This document shows positions 51,967 through 60,560 of a DNA stretch of 64,000 bases, one piece after another; positions within the stretch are counted from its first letter, which is position 1; each line of letters opens with the position of its first letter. The stretch is from Peribacillus deserti (GTDB lineage Bacteria; Bacillota; Bacilli; Bacillales; DSM-1321): assembly GCF_002863585.1 (NCBI RefSeq), contig NZ_PGUY01000031.1, positions 1-64,000 of the forward strand, in the 5' to 3' direction. The position numbers and the translations under genes were made by a program. The notes under the pieces are model-generated. The model was not told where the DNA came from. It did no database searches and worked only from the letters and a program-made list of their open reading frames with translations.

Positions 51967-52267
51967 GAGAAAGAAGAGTAGCTAAAATAGACTGTCTAAA
52001 GAGAGTCGGTGGCAGGCTGATCATGGAAACATGTTCCGGCCGTGGTGAGAACCGATGCAGTCATTTAAGTGAATGGCCTTTCGAGAGGTCCCTTGAACTA
52101 ACAGTAGAGGGACACGGCTTCCCCCGTTATAGGGATAGGATATCGGACAGAGCCAGCTTTGTCCTGTATCTGAAGAGATGGGAAATTTTTTTTCGTTTCC
52201 TAACGGGGGTGGCACCGCGGCATATTCGTCCTCCATAAGCTTCTTAGCTTATGGAGGATTTTTTTTA
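51967..52267 (+). promoter_or_regulatory. T-box leader 2 (Trp) of the trp operon
   Basis: Starts AAGAAGAGTAGCTA. Candidate specifier TGG at 52,074-52,076 (GTGAATGGCCTT, the same GAATGG context as leader 1), T-box sequence GGGGGTGGCACCGCGGC (52,205-52,221) and terminator TCCTCCATAAGC-ttctt-AGCTTATGGAGGA with seven T. It lies 30 bases after the first T-box terminator and 43 bases before trpE. Two T-boxes in series should give tighter, steeper control by tRNA-Trp charging. Confidence 0.9.
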
Positions 52268-52309
52268 TACTGAAAAAGAAAATCCATAAAACTGAAAGAG
52301 GGATCACCA

Positions 52310-53686
52310 ATGTCTGTGAAAAGTATGAACATGCTGAAAATATATAAAAAAGAAATAAAAAAGGCGATTGATCCAGTTTTAGCTTATGAAGGGCTGGAAG
52401 GAACAAATAAAGTATTACTGGAATTCCCCGATCATCGCGGCGGAAGACAGACCATTATTGGGTTAAACCCATATATTCAGGTGAGATCCAGCCAAAACGA
52501 AATTGAAGTGATAAAGCAGGGGAACTTAACTCGTACTTATGGGAATCCTCTTGAAACGTTAAAAGACTTGACTGCCAAGTATGAATCCGTTCAGTCAGAG
52601 ATCGCTAAGGGAATTGGGTACTTTGGCTATGATTTCATCCGCAATGTAGAAAATATCGGTCCAGCAAAGATAAATGATGTAAATACTTATGATATGAATT
52701 TTTTGTTTCACTCCCATTATGTATTGATTCAGGAAGATGGTCCGGCGCAATATTTCCTGGTGGACTATGAAGGAACTCTCGGGAAAGAGATGGCAGAGAA
52801 TATTTTAACGAAGCAGATTGCCCGACTTGAGACATTTTTGCAGATGGAGAATACAGAAGATTTTAAAGTTTCTGGATTCATTTCTGATACAGGTAAAGAA
52901 CATTTCGAAAATGCTGTCCGTAGGTTAAAAAATCACATTTTAGAGGGAGATATCTTTCAAGCGGTATTATCGCACAGGTTCCAAAGCAGCTTTACAGGTG
53001 ATCCTTTCCAATTTTTTAAGAGACTTCGTACTTATAACAAATCCATGTATCGATACTATATGGACTTTGGAACCTATCAGATTGCAGGGAGTTCGCCGGA
53101 ACGCTTAATCACCGTCCAAGAAAATAAGATCCTCTCCAATCCAATCGCCGGAACGCGGCGGAGAGGAGAAAGCCCGGCTCGGGACTTTGAGTTGGAGAAA
53201 GAACTGCTGAATGATGAAAAGGAAAGGGCAGAACATTATATGCTTGTGGATTTAGCAAGGAATGACCTTGGAAAAGTCAGCAAACCTTCGACGGTAAAAG
53301 TAACGAAATTGATGGAAATAGAGAAATATGTAAATGTCATGCATTTGGTTTCAGATGTCGAAGGAGTACTGGATGAACAGGTACATTTTTTAGATACCGT
53401 TGCCTCTAGTCTGCCGGCGGGTACGGTTTCTGGTGCACCTAAGATAAAGGCTATGCAGCTCCTTAACGGGATTGAGAAAACACGCAGAGGAATTTACGGG
53501 GGAGGCATCGGTTATTTTACACACAGTGGGAACCTTGATCTGGCACTCACAATCAGGACGATGGTTTTTACAGACAATAAAGCCTATTTGCAGGCAGGTG
53601 CAGGAATTGTACATGATTCTGTTCCTGAAAATGAATGGAACGAAACAGTATTCAAAGCCCAAGGATTAATGGAGGCGCTCAAATGA
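52310..53686 (+). CDS. trpE: Anthranilate synthase component I
   Basis: A 458-residue chorismate-utilising enzyme that forms anthranilate with TrpG, the first committed step of tryptophan synthesis. The C-terminal chorismate-binding domain shows GSSPERLITV, PIAGTRRRGESPARDFELEK, LVDLARNDLG and LPAGTVSGAPKIKAM. GAGGGATC precedes ATG 52310. First gene of the operon behind two Trp T-boxes; its TGA overlaps the trpG start (ATGA). Confidence 0.96.
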   Translation: MSVKSMNMLKIYKKEIKKAIDPVLAYEGLEGTNKVLLEFPDHRGGRQTIIGLNPYIQVRSSQNEIEVIKQGNLTRTYGNPLETLKDLTAKYESVQSEIAKGIGYFGYDFIRNVENIGPAKINDVNTYDMNFLFHSHYVLIQEDGPAQYFLVDYEGTLGKEMAENILTKQIARLETFLQMENTEDFKVSGFISDTGKEHFENAVRRLKNHILEGDIFQAVLSHRFQSSFTGDPFQFFKRLRTYNKSMYRYYMDFGTYQIAGSSPERLITVQENKILSNPIAGTRRRGESPARDFELEKELLNDEKERAEHYMLVDLARNDLGKVSKPSTVKVTKLMEIEKYVNVMHLVSDVEGVLDEQVHFLDTVASSLPAGTVSGAPKIKAMQLLNGIEKTRRGIYGGGIGYFTHSGNLDLALTIRTMVFTDNKAYLQAGAGIVHDSVPENEWNETVFKAQGLMEALK

Positions 53687-54285
53687 TCTTACTAATTGAT
53701 AATTACGATTCATTTACTTACAACTTATATCAAATGTTGAGGGAACTGGAAATAGAAACCCTCGTCAAGAGAAATGATGAAATAACCATTGAAGAAATAA
53801 GAGAGATGGACCCACAGGGGATCATTCTTTCTCCCGGTCCCGGTGCACCGGATTCCGCCGGTATCTGTCTGGAAGTGGTGAAAGAGTTTTTTACCAGCAT
53901 CCCCATTTTGGGCATCTGCCTTGGCCACCAGGTGATTGGGGCAGCATTCGGAGCGGAGATCAAGAAGGCAAAGACTGTCAAACACGGAAAAACATCAAGC
54001 ATTACCCACAACGGAACAGGGATTTTCAAAAACATGAATAACTCGATGACAGTTATGCGATATCATTCATTGCTCATTGATTTAGAAAGTATTCCTGATT
54101 GTTTAGAGCAAGCGGCCGTAGCGGTGGAAGACGGCGCTCTGATGGCGGTACAGCACAAGGAATACCCTGTAATCGGCTTACAATTTCATCCGGAATCGAT
54201 CGCGACTCAATCTGGAATTGAATTGATCAAACGCTTTGCGCAAATTTTAAATCGGAGGGATTTACATGAAAAAGTACCTAGCTAA
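53683..54285 (+). CDS. trpG: Anthranilate synthase component II (glutamine amidotransferase)
   Basis: A 200-residue class I glutamine amidotransferase. The catalytic Cys is in ILGICLGHQVIG, and the His-Glu pair in LQFHPESIATQ. ATG 53683 overlaps the trpE stop, showing translational coupling; longer in-frame starts inside trpE are not needed. In B. subtilis this subunit is encoded by pabA outside the operon, so an in-operon trpG is a difference from that species. Confidence 0.95.
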   Translation: MILLIDNYDSFTYNLYQMLRELEIETLVKRNDEITIEEIREMDPQGIILSPGPGAPDSAGICLEVVKEFFTSIPILGICLGHQVIGAAFGAEIKKAKTVKHGKTSSITHNGTGIFKNMNNSMTVMRYHSLLIDLESIPDCLEQAAVAVEDGALMAVQHKEYPVIGLQFHPESIATQSGIELIKRFAQILNRRDLHEKVPS

Positions 54286-55297
54286 GCTGGTGGCAGGAGA
54301 GGAAATAGGCTTTGAAGAAATGCAGGAGGCGGCGGAAGTGCTTCTTGATCCGAATACAAATGAAAGTGAAATTGGTGCGTTCCTTATGGGATTAAACATC
54401 AAGGGAGCAACACCTGGTGAGATGGCTGCCCTTTCCCAAAGTATCCGTAACGCATCCACACATAAATTTGATATCGGGGAGGGAAGTATGGATATTTGCG
54501 GTACAGGCGGGGATGGTTCTAACAGTTTTAATATCAGTACGACTACGTCCTTTGTCCTTGCTGCCGGCGGCGTAAAAATGGTGAAGCACGGAAACAGGGG
54601 GATTACAAGTAAATCAGGATCAATGGATGTGCTCGAGAGACTCGGGATCCCCCTTTTACAGAGTGCAAAGGATACGAAACGGATGGTAGAACAGACCAAT
54701 ATCGCTTTCTTATTTGCCCAGCATGTACATCCACAATTAAAGAAAATTGTTAAGGTGCGGAAAGAACTTGGGATACCAACCGTCTTTAACAGCCTGGGCC
54801 CATTAACAAATCCAGTTTCCTTAACCTACCAGGTAACGGGGGTATACAGTGCCGGCCTATTAGATCCATATGCAAGCGTATTTCAAAAATTAGGACGGAA
54901 AAAAGCGATCGTAGTTCATGGTGCCGGTGGAATGGATGAAGCTTCGCTGCAGGGAGAAAACCAGCTGCGGATTGTCGAAAATGGTCAAGTTAGAACAGAG
55001 ACTATTCATCCTGTGCAAGTCGGTCTCAAAGAGGCCAGCAACCTGGAAATCAGAGGGGGAGCTCCTGAGCGGAATGCTGACATATTATTATCTGTACTTG
55101 AAGGAGATGAAGGTCCTTTTACTGATACAGTTTTATTAAATGCAGGAATCGGGCTGTATGCAGCCGAGAAGGCATCCACTCTTGAAGAGGGAGTAAACCT
55201 CGCCCGCGAATTAATTTACTCTGGTACAGCTTACAGCCATTTCAAAAAGATACTGGAAGCATCAAAGGCAATCAGCATGGAGGAGGTAACAATATGA
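54266..55297 (+). CDS. trpD: Anthranilate phosphoribosyltransferase
   Basis: A 343-residue enzyme that joins anthranilate to PRPP. The PRPP-binding signature DICGTGGDGSNSFNISTTTS and KHGNRGITSKSGSMDVLERL are intact. Its ATG lies 20 bases inside trpG, and its stop overlaps the trpC start. Third step-encoding gene of the operon; length normal. Confidence 0.95.
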   Translation: MKKYLAKLVAGEEIGFEEMQEAAEVLLDPNTNESEIGAFLMGLNIKGATPGEMAALSQSIRNASTHKFDIGEGSMDICGTGGDGSNSFNISTTTSFVLAAGGVKMVKHGNRGITSKSGSMDVLERLGIPLLQSAKDTKRMVEQTNIAFLFAQHVHPQLKKIVKVRKELGIPTVFNSLGPLTNPVSLTYQVTGVYSAGLLDPYASVFQKLGRKKAIVVHGAGGMDEASLQGENQLRIVENGQVRTETIHPVQVGLKEASNLEIRGGAPERNADILLSVLEGDEGPFTDTVLLNAGIGLYAAEKASTLEEGVNLARELIYSGTAYSHFKKILEASKAISMEEVTI

Positions 55298-56076
55298 AAG
55301 ATTATCTAGAACCCATATTAGAAGAAAAACGTAAAAAGCTTGCACAGCAAGGGTTTAATCATTCAACTGAACGGAAGCTCCCTGCTGCTTCATCTACACT
55401 AAAACAGGCTTTAGAACAAGGCTTCAGCATTATTGCTGAATTTAAAAGGGCTTCTCCATCTAAAGGGGCAATCAATCCTGATGCGGACCCGGAAAAGGTA
55501 TCAAGACTTTATGAAGAGGCAGGGGCCGATGCAGTTTCGGTGCTGACTGAAGAAACCTTTTTTAAGGGAAGCCTGCAGGATTTGGAGGCGGTGAGAAAAC
55601 AAATAAAGCTTCCGATCCTTTGTAAGGATTTCATCCTAGATAAAAGACAGATAGAAGAGGCTCGTCTCTCTGGAGCAAATATCATTCTGCTGATTGTGCG
55701 AGCGCTGACTGATTCTGAGTTAAAAGAATTATATGACTATGCAGAGCATCAGGGATTGGAAGTGCTGGTCGAGGTACATGATGAAGAAGAACTGCAGAGG
55801 GCATTGGGGATTAAAGCTGCCGTGATTGGAATTAACAACCGTAATCTCACAACCTTTGAAATTGATTTATCTGTGACAGAACAGCTGGCAAAATCGGCAA
55901 AAGACAGCGGTGCTTTTGTAATAAGCGAAAGCGGAATTACGTCTTTGGATGACTGTGAAAGGGTGTTAAGAGCAGGGGCGGATGGTATTCTCGTAGGAGA
56001 AGCATTTATGAGGCAGACTAACCCTAATGAATTAATCACTCAAATGAAGAAGCTGCGAAAGAGAAAAAGTCTATGA
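55294..56076 (+). CDS. trpC: Indole-3-glycerol phosphate synthase
   Basis: A 260-residue TIM-barrel enzyme. SIIAEFKRASPSKGAINPDA carries the catalytic Glu and Lys of strand 1; PILCKDFILDKRQIEEA holds another catalytic Lys; FVISESGI and GADGILVGEAFMR are the phosphate-binding C-terminal loops. AGGAGG precedes ATG 55294, which overlaps the trpD stop. Confidence 0.95.
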   Translation: MKDYLEPILEEKRKKLAQQGFNHSTERKLPAASSTLKQALEQGFSIIAEFKRASPSKGAINPDADPEKVSRLYEEAGADAVSVLTEETFFKGSLQDLEAVRKQIKLPILCKDFILDKRQIEEARLSGANIILLIVRALTDSELKELYDYAEHQGLEVLVEVHDEEELQRALGIKAAVIGINNRNLTTFEIDLSVTEQLAKSAKDSGAFVISESGITSLDDCERVLRAGADGILVGEAFMRQTNPNELITQMKKLRKRKSL

Positions 56077-56687
56077 AAGTTAAAATATGCGGAATTATGG
56101 ACAAAGAAACCGCTCATGCTGCCGTAAATTTTGGAGCGGATGCCTTAGGATTTGTATTTGCCGAAAGTAAAAGAAAGATAGATAAAGAGAGTGCTAAACA
56201 AATCATAGACAGCCTGCCGGAAGAGGTTCAAAAAGTAGGCGTTTTTGTGAATGAATCGAAGGAACATATCGAACAAATCGCCGATTACACAGGACTTACG
56301 ATGATCCAGCTTCATGGTGAAGAAGAGGAGCATTTCATTCAGGCACTTTCCCTCCCGGTAATAAAAGGAATTCCTTTTCAGAATGGGATAAGCACTATCC
56401 TTCAAAAATCGAAAGCAGACAGCGTCCTGCTTGATGCCCCAAAAGGAAAATACCGGGGCGGTAACGGCCAGCGATTTGAGTGGCAGGAGGCCAGAGATCT
56501 TGGATTAGAAGTGAAAAACCTGATTTTAGCTGGCGGGCTGACTCCTGAAAATGTTGAGGAGGCCATCGGGGTCATCAGGCCTTCCATGGTAGATGTAAGC
56601 AGCGGCGTGGAAACGGAAGGAAAAAAAGATCACCAAAAAATAAAAAAATTCATTGAAAATGCAAAGACAGGAGTGGTGTCAGAATGA
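56073..56687 (+). CDS. trpF: Phosphoribosylanthranilate isomerase
   Basis: A 204-residue TIM barrel. KVKICGIMD contains the catalytic Cys, and [14 protein letters not shown] the catalytic Asp region; [10 protein letters not shown] and VDVSSGVET complete the phosphate site. The family more often has LLDA...GGTG, so the loop is slightly divergent. The start overlaps trpC (ATGA) and the stop overlaps trpB. Confidence 0.94.
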   Translation: MKVKICGIMDKETAHAAVNFGADALGFVFAESKRKIDKESAKQIIDSLPEEVQKVGVFVNESKEHIEQIADYTGLTMIQLHGEEEEHFIQALSLPVIKGIPFQNGISTILQKSKADSVLLDAPKGKYRGGNGQRFEWQEARDLGLEVKNLILAGGLTPENVEEAIGVIRPSMVDVSSGVETEGKKDHQKIKKFIENAKTGVVSE

Positions 56688-57895
56688 AGATGACAGCTTA
56701 TAAAATGCCAGACCAGCATGGAAAATACGGGGCGTTTGGCGGAAAATTTGTTCCAGAAACATTAATGAATGCCATTACGGAATTAGAAGATGCGTACAAT
56801 ACGATTGCTTCGACAGACGAGTTTCAGGAGGAATTCACCTCCCTCCTCAAAAACTATGTCGGCCGTGAAACGCCTTTGTATTTTGCTAAAAGATTAAGCG
56901 AGAAAACTGGAGGCGCAAAAATCTATTTAAAAAGGGAAGATCTGAACCATACGGGTGCCCATAAAATAAATAATACGCTGGGCCAGGCGCTGCTGGCAAA
57001 AAGAATGGGCAAGAACAAAGTGGTAGCAGAAACAGGGGCAGGCCAGCATGGTGTAGCAACAGCCACAGTATGTGCCCTGCTTGATATGGAAGCGGTCATC
57101 TTCATGGGTGAAGAAGATATTCAGCGTCAGAAGCTTAATGTGTATAGAATGGAATTGCTCGGGGCTAAAGTAGTTTCCGTAACACAAGGAAGTCGTACAC
57201 TGAAGGATGCAGTGAATGAAGCCCTCCGTTACTGGGTTACTAATATTGATGATACACATTACATCATGGGCTCCGTGCTTGGACCGCATCCGTTTCCGCA
57301 GATTGTCCGTGATTTCCAGAGTGTAATTGGAAAAGAAACAAAAGAGCAATTCTACACAGTAGAAAATAAGCTCCCCGATTATGTGGTGGCATGCATCGGG
57401 GGAGGAAGCAATGCCATGGGAATGTTCTATCCATTCATTGAAGACCAAGGTGTTTCCCTTATTGGAGTCGAGGCTGCAGGAAAGGGGATTCAGACAGGGT
57501 TCCATGCTGCTTCCTTAACCAAAGGGAAAAAAGGCATCCTTCACGGTGCTTATATGTACCTGCTTCAAAGTGAGGATGGGCAGATCCAAGAGGCACACTC
57601 CATTTCTGCGGGACTTGATTATCCTGGAGTAGGACCCGAGCATTCGTATCTAATGGAAGAAGGACGTGTCGAATACACCTCCGTTACTGATGAAGAGGCT
57701 TTGTCAGCGTTCCATTTGCTTACCAGAACTGAAGGTATCATACCAGCGCTTGAAAGCTCACATGCGATAGCACATGCTGTAAAAATTGCTGCAGAACTGC
57801 CGGCTGATAAAAGCATAGTCATCTGTTTATCGGGACGCGGTGACAAGGACGTAGATACCATTAGAAAAGCTGAAGGGAGAGCGGAACATGAATAA
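56684..57895 (+). CDS. trpB: Tryptophan synthase beta chain
   Basis: A 403-residue PLP enzyme that condenses indole with serine. The PLP lysine lies in [11 protein letters not shown] (about residue 90), and the phosphate loop is [29 protein letters not shown] is the conserved COMM-domain approach. Start overlaps trpF, and trpA begins 8 bases before its end. Confidence 0.96.
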   Translation: MKMTAYKMPDQHGKYGAFGGKFVPETLMNAITELEDAYNTIASTDEFQEEFTSLLKNYVGRETPLYFAKRLSEKTGGAKIYLKREDLNHTGAHKINNTLGQALLAKRMGKNKVVAETGAGQHGVATATVCALLDMEAVIFMGEEDIQRQKLNVYRMELLGAKVVSVTQGSRTLKDAVNEALRYWVTNIDDTHYIMGSVLGPHPFPQIVRDFQSVIGKETKEQFYTVENKLPDYVVACIGGGSNAMGMFYPFIEDQGVSLIGVEAAGKGIQTGFHAASLTKGKKGILHGAYMYLLQSEDGQIQEAHSISAGLDYPGVGPEHSYLMEEGRVEYTSVTDEEALSAFHLLTRTEGIIPALESSHAIAHAVKIAAELPADKSIVICLSGRGDKDVDTIRKAEGRAEHE

Positions 57896-58679
57896 ATTAA
57901 CCGAAAGATTTCATAGATTAAAAGAAAATGGCGAGAAAGCGTTCGTTGCCTATATAATGGGTGGAGACGGCGGCATGGAACGACTTAAGGAGGATATCTT
58001 CTCTCTGCAGGCTAGCGGAGCAGATGTTATTGAGGTTGGGGTACCTTTTTCAGATCCGGTTGCTGACGGCCCCGTCATTCAGGATGCTGGACTCCGGGCC
58101 CTTGAAGCAGGTACTACCCTTTCTACCATTCTAGAAACGCTGCGGGTTATTAAAGCACAGGTCAGGGTGCCGCTTATTTTAATGACCTATATCAATCCAG
58201 TCTTGCAGTATGGTGTAGATAAATTTGCTTTGGACAGTGAAAATGCCGGGGTGTCCGGCTGTATCTTCCCAGACCTTCCTCTCGAGGAAGAAGGCCTTGT
58301 TACAGGTGCGCTTTCAAAGACTGATATTTCGGTGATCCGATTAGCTTCGTTAACAAGCCCGGAAGAAAGGCTCAAGAGATTAGCAGAAGACAGTGAAGGT
58401 TTTATTTATGCAGTAACCGTTAAGGGAGTCACAGGGGAAAGGGCGGAACTAAATGCCGCTGAACTAGAGGCGAAAATCAGTAAACTAAAAACGTATACGA
58501 ATACCCCGGTCTTGGCTGGGTTTGGAATTTCCACTCCATCACTTGCCAAGAAAGTCCTTCCTTTTTGCGACGGAGTGATCGTTGGCAGTAAAATCGTGAA
58601 TGCCTTCCATCAGGGTAAAAGAGAAGAAGTTGACGAACTGATCAAAGGAATTAAAGGTCTTGCTTTAACAGTTAAATAA
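57888..58679 (+). CDS. trpA: Tryptophan synthase alpha chain
   Basis: A 263-residue TIM barrel that cleaves indole-3-glycerol phosphate. Catalytic Glu in [20 protein letters not shown] (with the Asp region following) and [16 protein letters not shown] and VIVGSKIVN form the phosphate site. Overlaps trpB by 8 bases. Last gene of trpEGDCFBA; no aroF, hisC or tyrA follows, unlike the B. subtilis supraoperon. Confidence 0.95.
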   Translation: MNKLTERFHRLKENGEKAFVAYIMGGDGGMERLKEDIFSLQASGADVIEVGVPFSDPVADGPVIQDAGLRALEAGTTLSTILETLRVIKAQVRVPLILMTYINPVLQYGVDKFALDSENAGVSGCIFPDLPLEEEGLVTGALSKTDISVIRLASLTSPEERLKRLAEDSEGFIYAVTVKGVTGERAELNAAELEAKISKLKTYTNTPVLAGFGISTPSLAKKVLPFCDGVIVGSKIVNAFHQGKREEVDELIKGIKGLALTVK

Positions 58680-58687
58680 GAGAGAAG

Positions 58688-58720
58688 AAACACCTGGATC
58701 GTGGATCTGGGTGTTTTTCG
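58688..58720 (+). terminator. Terminator of the trp operon
   Basis: AACACCtgGATC-gtg-GATCtgGGTGTT stem followed by five T, 10 bases after trpA. Confidence 0.88.
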
Positions 58721-58777
58721 CGATATATACATGTAAACGCATTGTGCCTATCTGAGCTTTTTCCATTTGGAGCAGCG

Positions 58778-58912
58778 GGACAGGTGAGACCCCACAGGCG
58801 AAGCCGAGGAGGCTCGGGCCCCGCCCCTAAGGTCCGCGAGCATCCTCACGTTCCAATCAACCCCCTAGTTCAATTAACAACAAAGTTTGCGAAAACAGCC
58901 TTTTATTTATAC
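58778..58912. repeat. Dispersed long repeat, copy 4
   Basis: CAGGTGAGACCCCACAGGCG, then AAGCCGAGGAGGCTC and the common end TTTGCGAAAACAGCC match copies at 1-158 and 22,257-22,415. A 67-codon ORF across it is repeat sequence. Confidence 0.88.
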
Positions 58913-59023
58913 AGCCTTCTCAGAAAACTCTCTTATTCAAAATAAAATAACCCTCCTAGAAGGAAAGTACGTTTTTTTATCGAATATTTCAATCTAGAAT
59001 GCTGAGAGAGGAGCCTGAGTTGG

Positions 59024-59446
59024 ATGAATACTGAGTTATTACGGGTAGGGACAACGTATATTCCTGTAAGAAACATTGAAAAATCATCGGAATGGTACAC
59101 GGCTGCATTAGGGGCAGAATTAAGCTATAAAGACGAGGATAAGGCCATTATCAATCTAGCAAACCAAAGCTTTTTCCTAGTGAAAGCCGCTCCGAATCAA
59201 CAGTTGAATTTTATAGATGATAAGGGCAGGGAACATTTTGCCCTGACGTTTGAAGTAAATGGCATACAGCAGTTAAGAACCCTTCATGCCGAATTGCTGG
59301 AAAAAGGAATCAATATTGGTGAAATAGAAAACAGGGGCCACACGGGCAGGAATTTTGTATTCAGCGATCCAGATGGAAATAAGTTTGATGTGTGGAGTGA
59401 GCTAAGCCGGGATTTTATAGAAAAATACGGAATTCGTTCTTCTTGA
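59024..59446 (+). CDS. VOC family protein
   Basis: A 140-residue glyoxalase/bleomycin-resistance-fold protein. TTYIPVRNIEKSSEWYTAAL is the first unit; HFALTFEVNGIQQLRTLHAE starts the second; FVFSDPDGNKFDVWSE is the C-terminal signature with the metal-site acidic residue. GAGAGGAG precedes ATG 59024 and a terminator follows. Not closely similar to the VOC protein at 19,106. Substrate unknown. Confidence 0.9.
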   Translation: MNTELLRVGTTYIPVRNIEKSSEWYTAALGAELSYKDEDKAIINLANQSFFLVKAAPNQQLNFIDDKGREHFALTFEVNGIQQLRTLHAELLEKGINIGEIENRGHTGRNFVFSDPDGNKFDVWSELSRDFIEKYGIRSS

Positions 59447-59456
59447 CATGGAATAA

Positions 59457-59487
59457 AACAGGCTGGAGCATTATCCAGTCTTTTTTC
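59457..59487 (+). terminator. Terminator after the VOC gene
   Basis: GGCTGGA-gcatta-TCCAGTC stem followed by six T. Confidence 0.8.
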
Positions 59488-59711
59488 TATTTCTCTGTAT
59501 TCCTTGAACTTGCAGGATAGGATGGATTACTTTCTTTCACATAATTAACATTGACCTTTAATTTCCAGCGCAAACCATCGTAATGATGAGTGAAGAATGT
59601 AAAATAAATGGCCGAGAAATAACAAGAATGACCCAAGCGGCAGGTCGGTTTACCATTTGGAGATGCTGCATGAGATATATTCTCCAAAGCCTTTTAAAAC
59701 CAGATGAAGTA

Positions 59712-59748
59712 AAAAACCGCCGATCCTTATGAAAAGGAGTCTGCGGTA
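59712..59748 (-). terminator. Terminator for the NlpC/P60-like gene
   Basis: On the minus strand CCGCAGACTCCTTTT-cat-AAGGATCGGCGG (imperfect) followed by six T. Confidence 0.75.
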
Positions 59749-59768
59749 AGATCAAGTTAAATCTTTTT

Positions 59769-60260
59769 TTAGTATTTCGGAAGTACTCGTTTTGCGCCTG
59801 CATATTTATCTTTCCAATACTTCGAACTCATATTTTGAACAGACACGCCTTTTGAAACGGTCACAGCAAGGAACTGTCCTTTAGAAAGATAAATCCCTAC
59901 AAAGCTTACATCTTTTCCATTTGTTTTAAAGAATACGAGGTCGCCTTCTTGAAGATCCTTCTGTTTGACCGCTTTACCTACCTTAAACTGATTTTTTGAA
60001 GAAGCTGGGAGGTTTATTTTGGCAGCTGACTTTTTGAACACATATTGAGTGTAGCCGGATGCATCAAAACCTTTTGGCGTTTTGCCTCCCCATTTATAAG
60101 GAGATTTGATATATAGATTTCCAACAGCTGTTACTTCCTGGCCCCAGGAAACACTGGCCTGTGCCTTCGGTGTAAAAGCACCGAACATGATAGCGATTGC
60201 CATAGAGGCAATCAGTAAACTTGCTAATAAAATCTTTGGTAAACGAATACTTGCTGTCAC
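59769..60260 (-). CDS. Secreted NlpC/P60-like protein without catalytic residues
   Basis: A 163-residue exported protein. The signal peptide (basic start, LLASLLIASMAIAIMFGAFT) likely ends at AQA-SV near residue 36. The rest aligns with the NlpC/P60 cell-wall peptidase fold: YKWGGKTPKGFDASGYTQYV, DLQEGDLVFFKTNGKDVSFV, GIYLSKGQFLAVT. In active enzymes these read FDCSG, HVGIY and FIHA; here the nucleophile Cys is Ala, the catalytic His is Phe and the third position His is Ala. It should not cleave peptidoglycan; it may bind it. GTG 60260 has AGGGGGT upstream. Confidence 0.88.
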   Translation of the reverse strand: MTASIRLPKILLASLLIASMAIAIMFGAFTPKAQASVSWGQEVTAVGNLYIKSPYKWGGKTPKGFDASGYTQYVFKKSAAKINLPASSKNQFKVGKAVKQKDLQEGDLVFFKTNGKDVSFVGIYLSKGQFLAVTVSKGVSVQNMSSKYWKDKYAGAKRVLPKY

Positions 60261-60560
60261 AAAAATGACCCCCTGTTTATTATTTTTGTTTTACAATGAA
60301 TTAGTCGGAGGAGACTTACATTTAGTTTCGTTTTTTTATGAAGTTTCACTCGACAAATAGCGAGCGTATTCTATTTATTGACCCTGCAAAATCTGCAAAA
60401 GATAGAGGCCGTGTCAGCTGAAAGGTTATTCTGCAGTGATAAAGAGCATAGATAAAGGCGTAAAAATAGCATTTGGAGCCCCAATTATAGAAAAGCAGCA
60501 TAAAACCAAAGAAAACCATGATATGATTTAGAAAGTTCATAAACAAAGGAGTAACAGAAA

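Noticed and set aside
56927-57505. 192-codon minus-strand ORF inside trpB
   Set aside because: Rich in Cys, His and Phe as expected of an antisense frame; trpB is certain.
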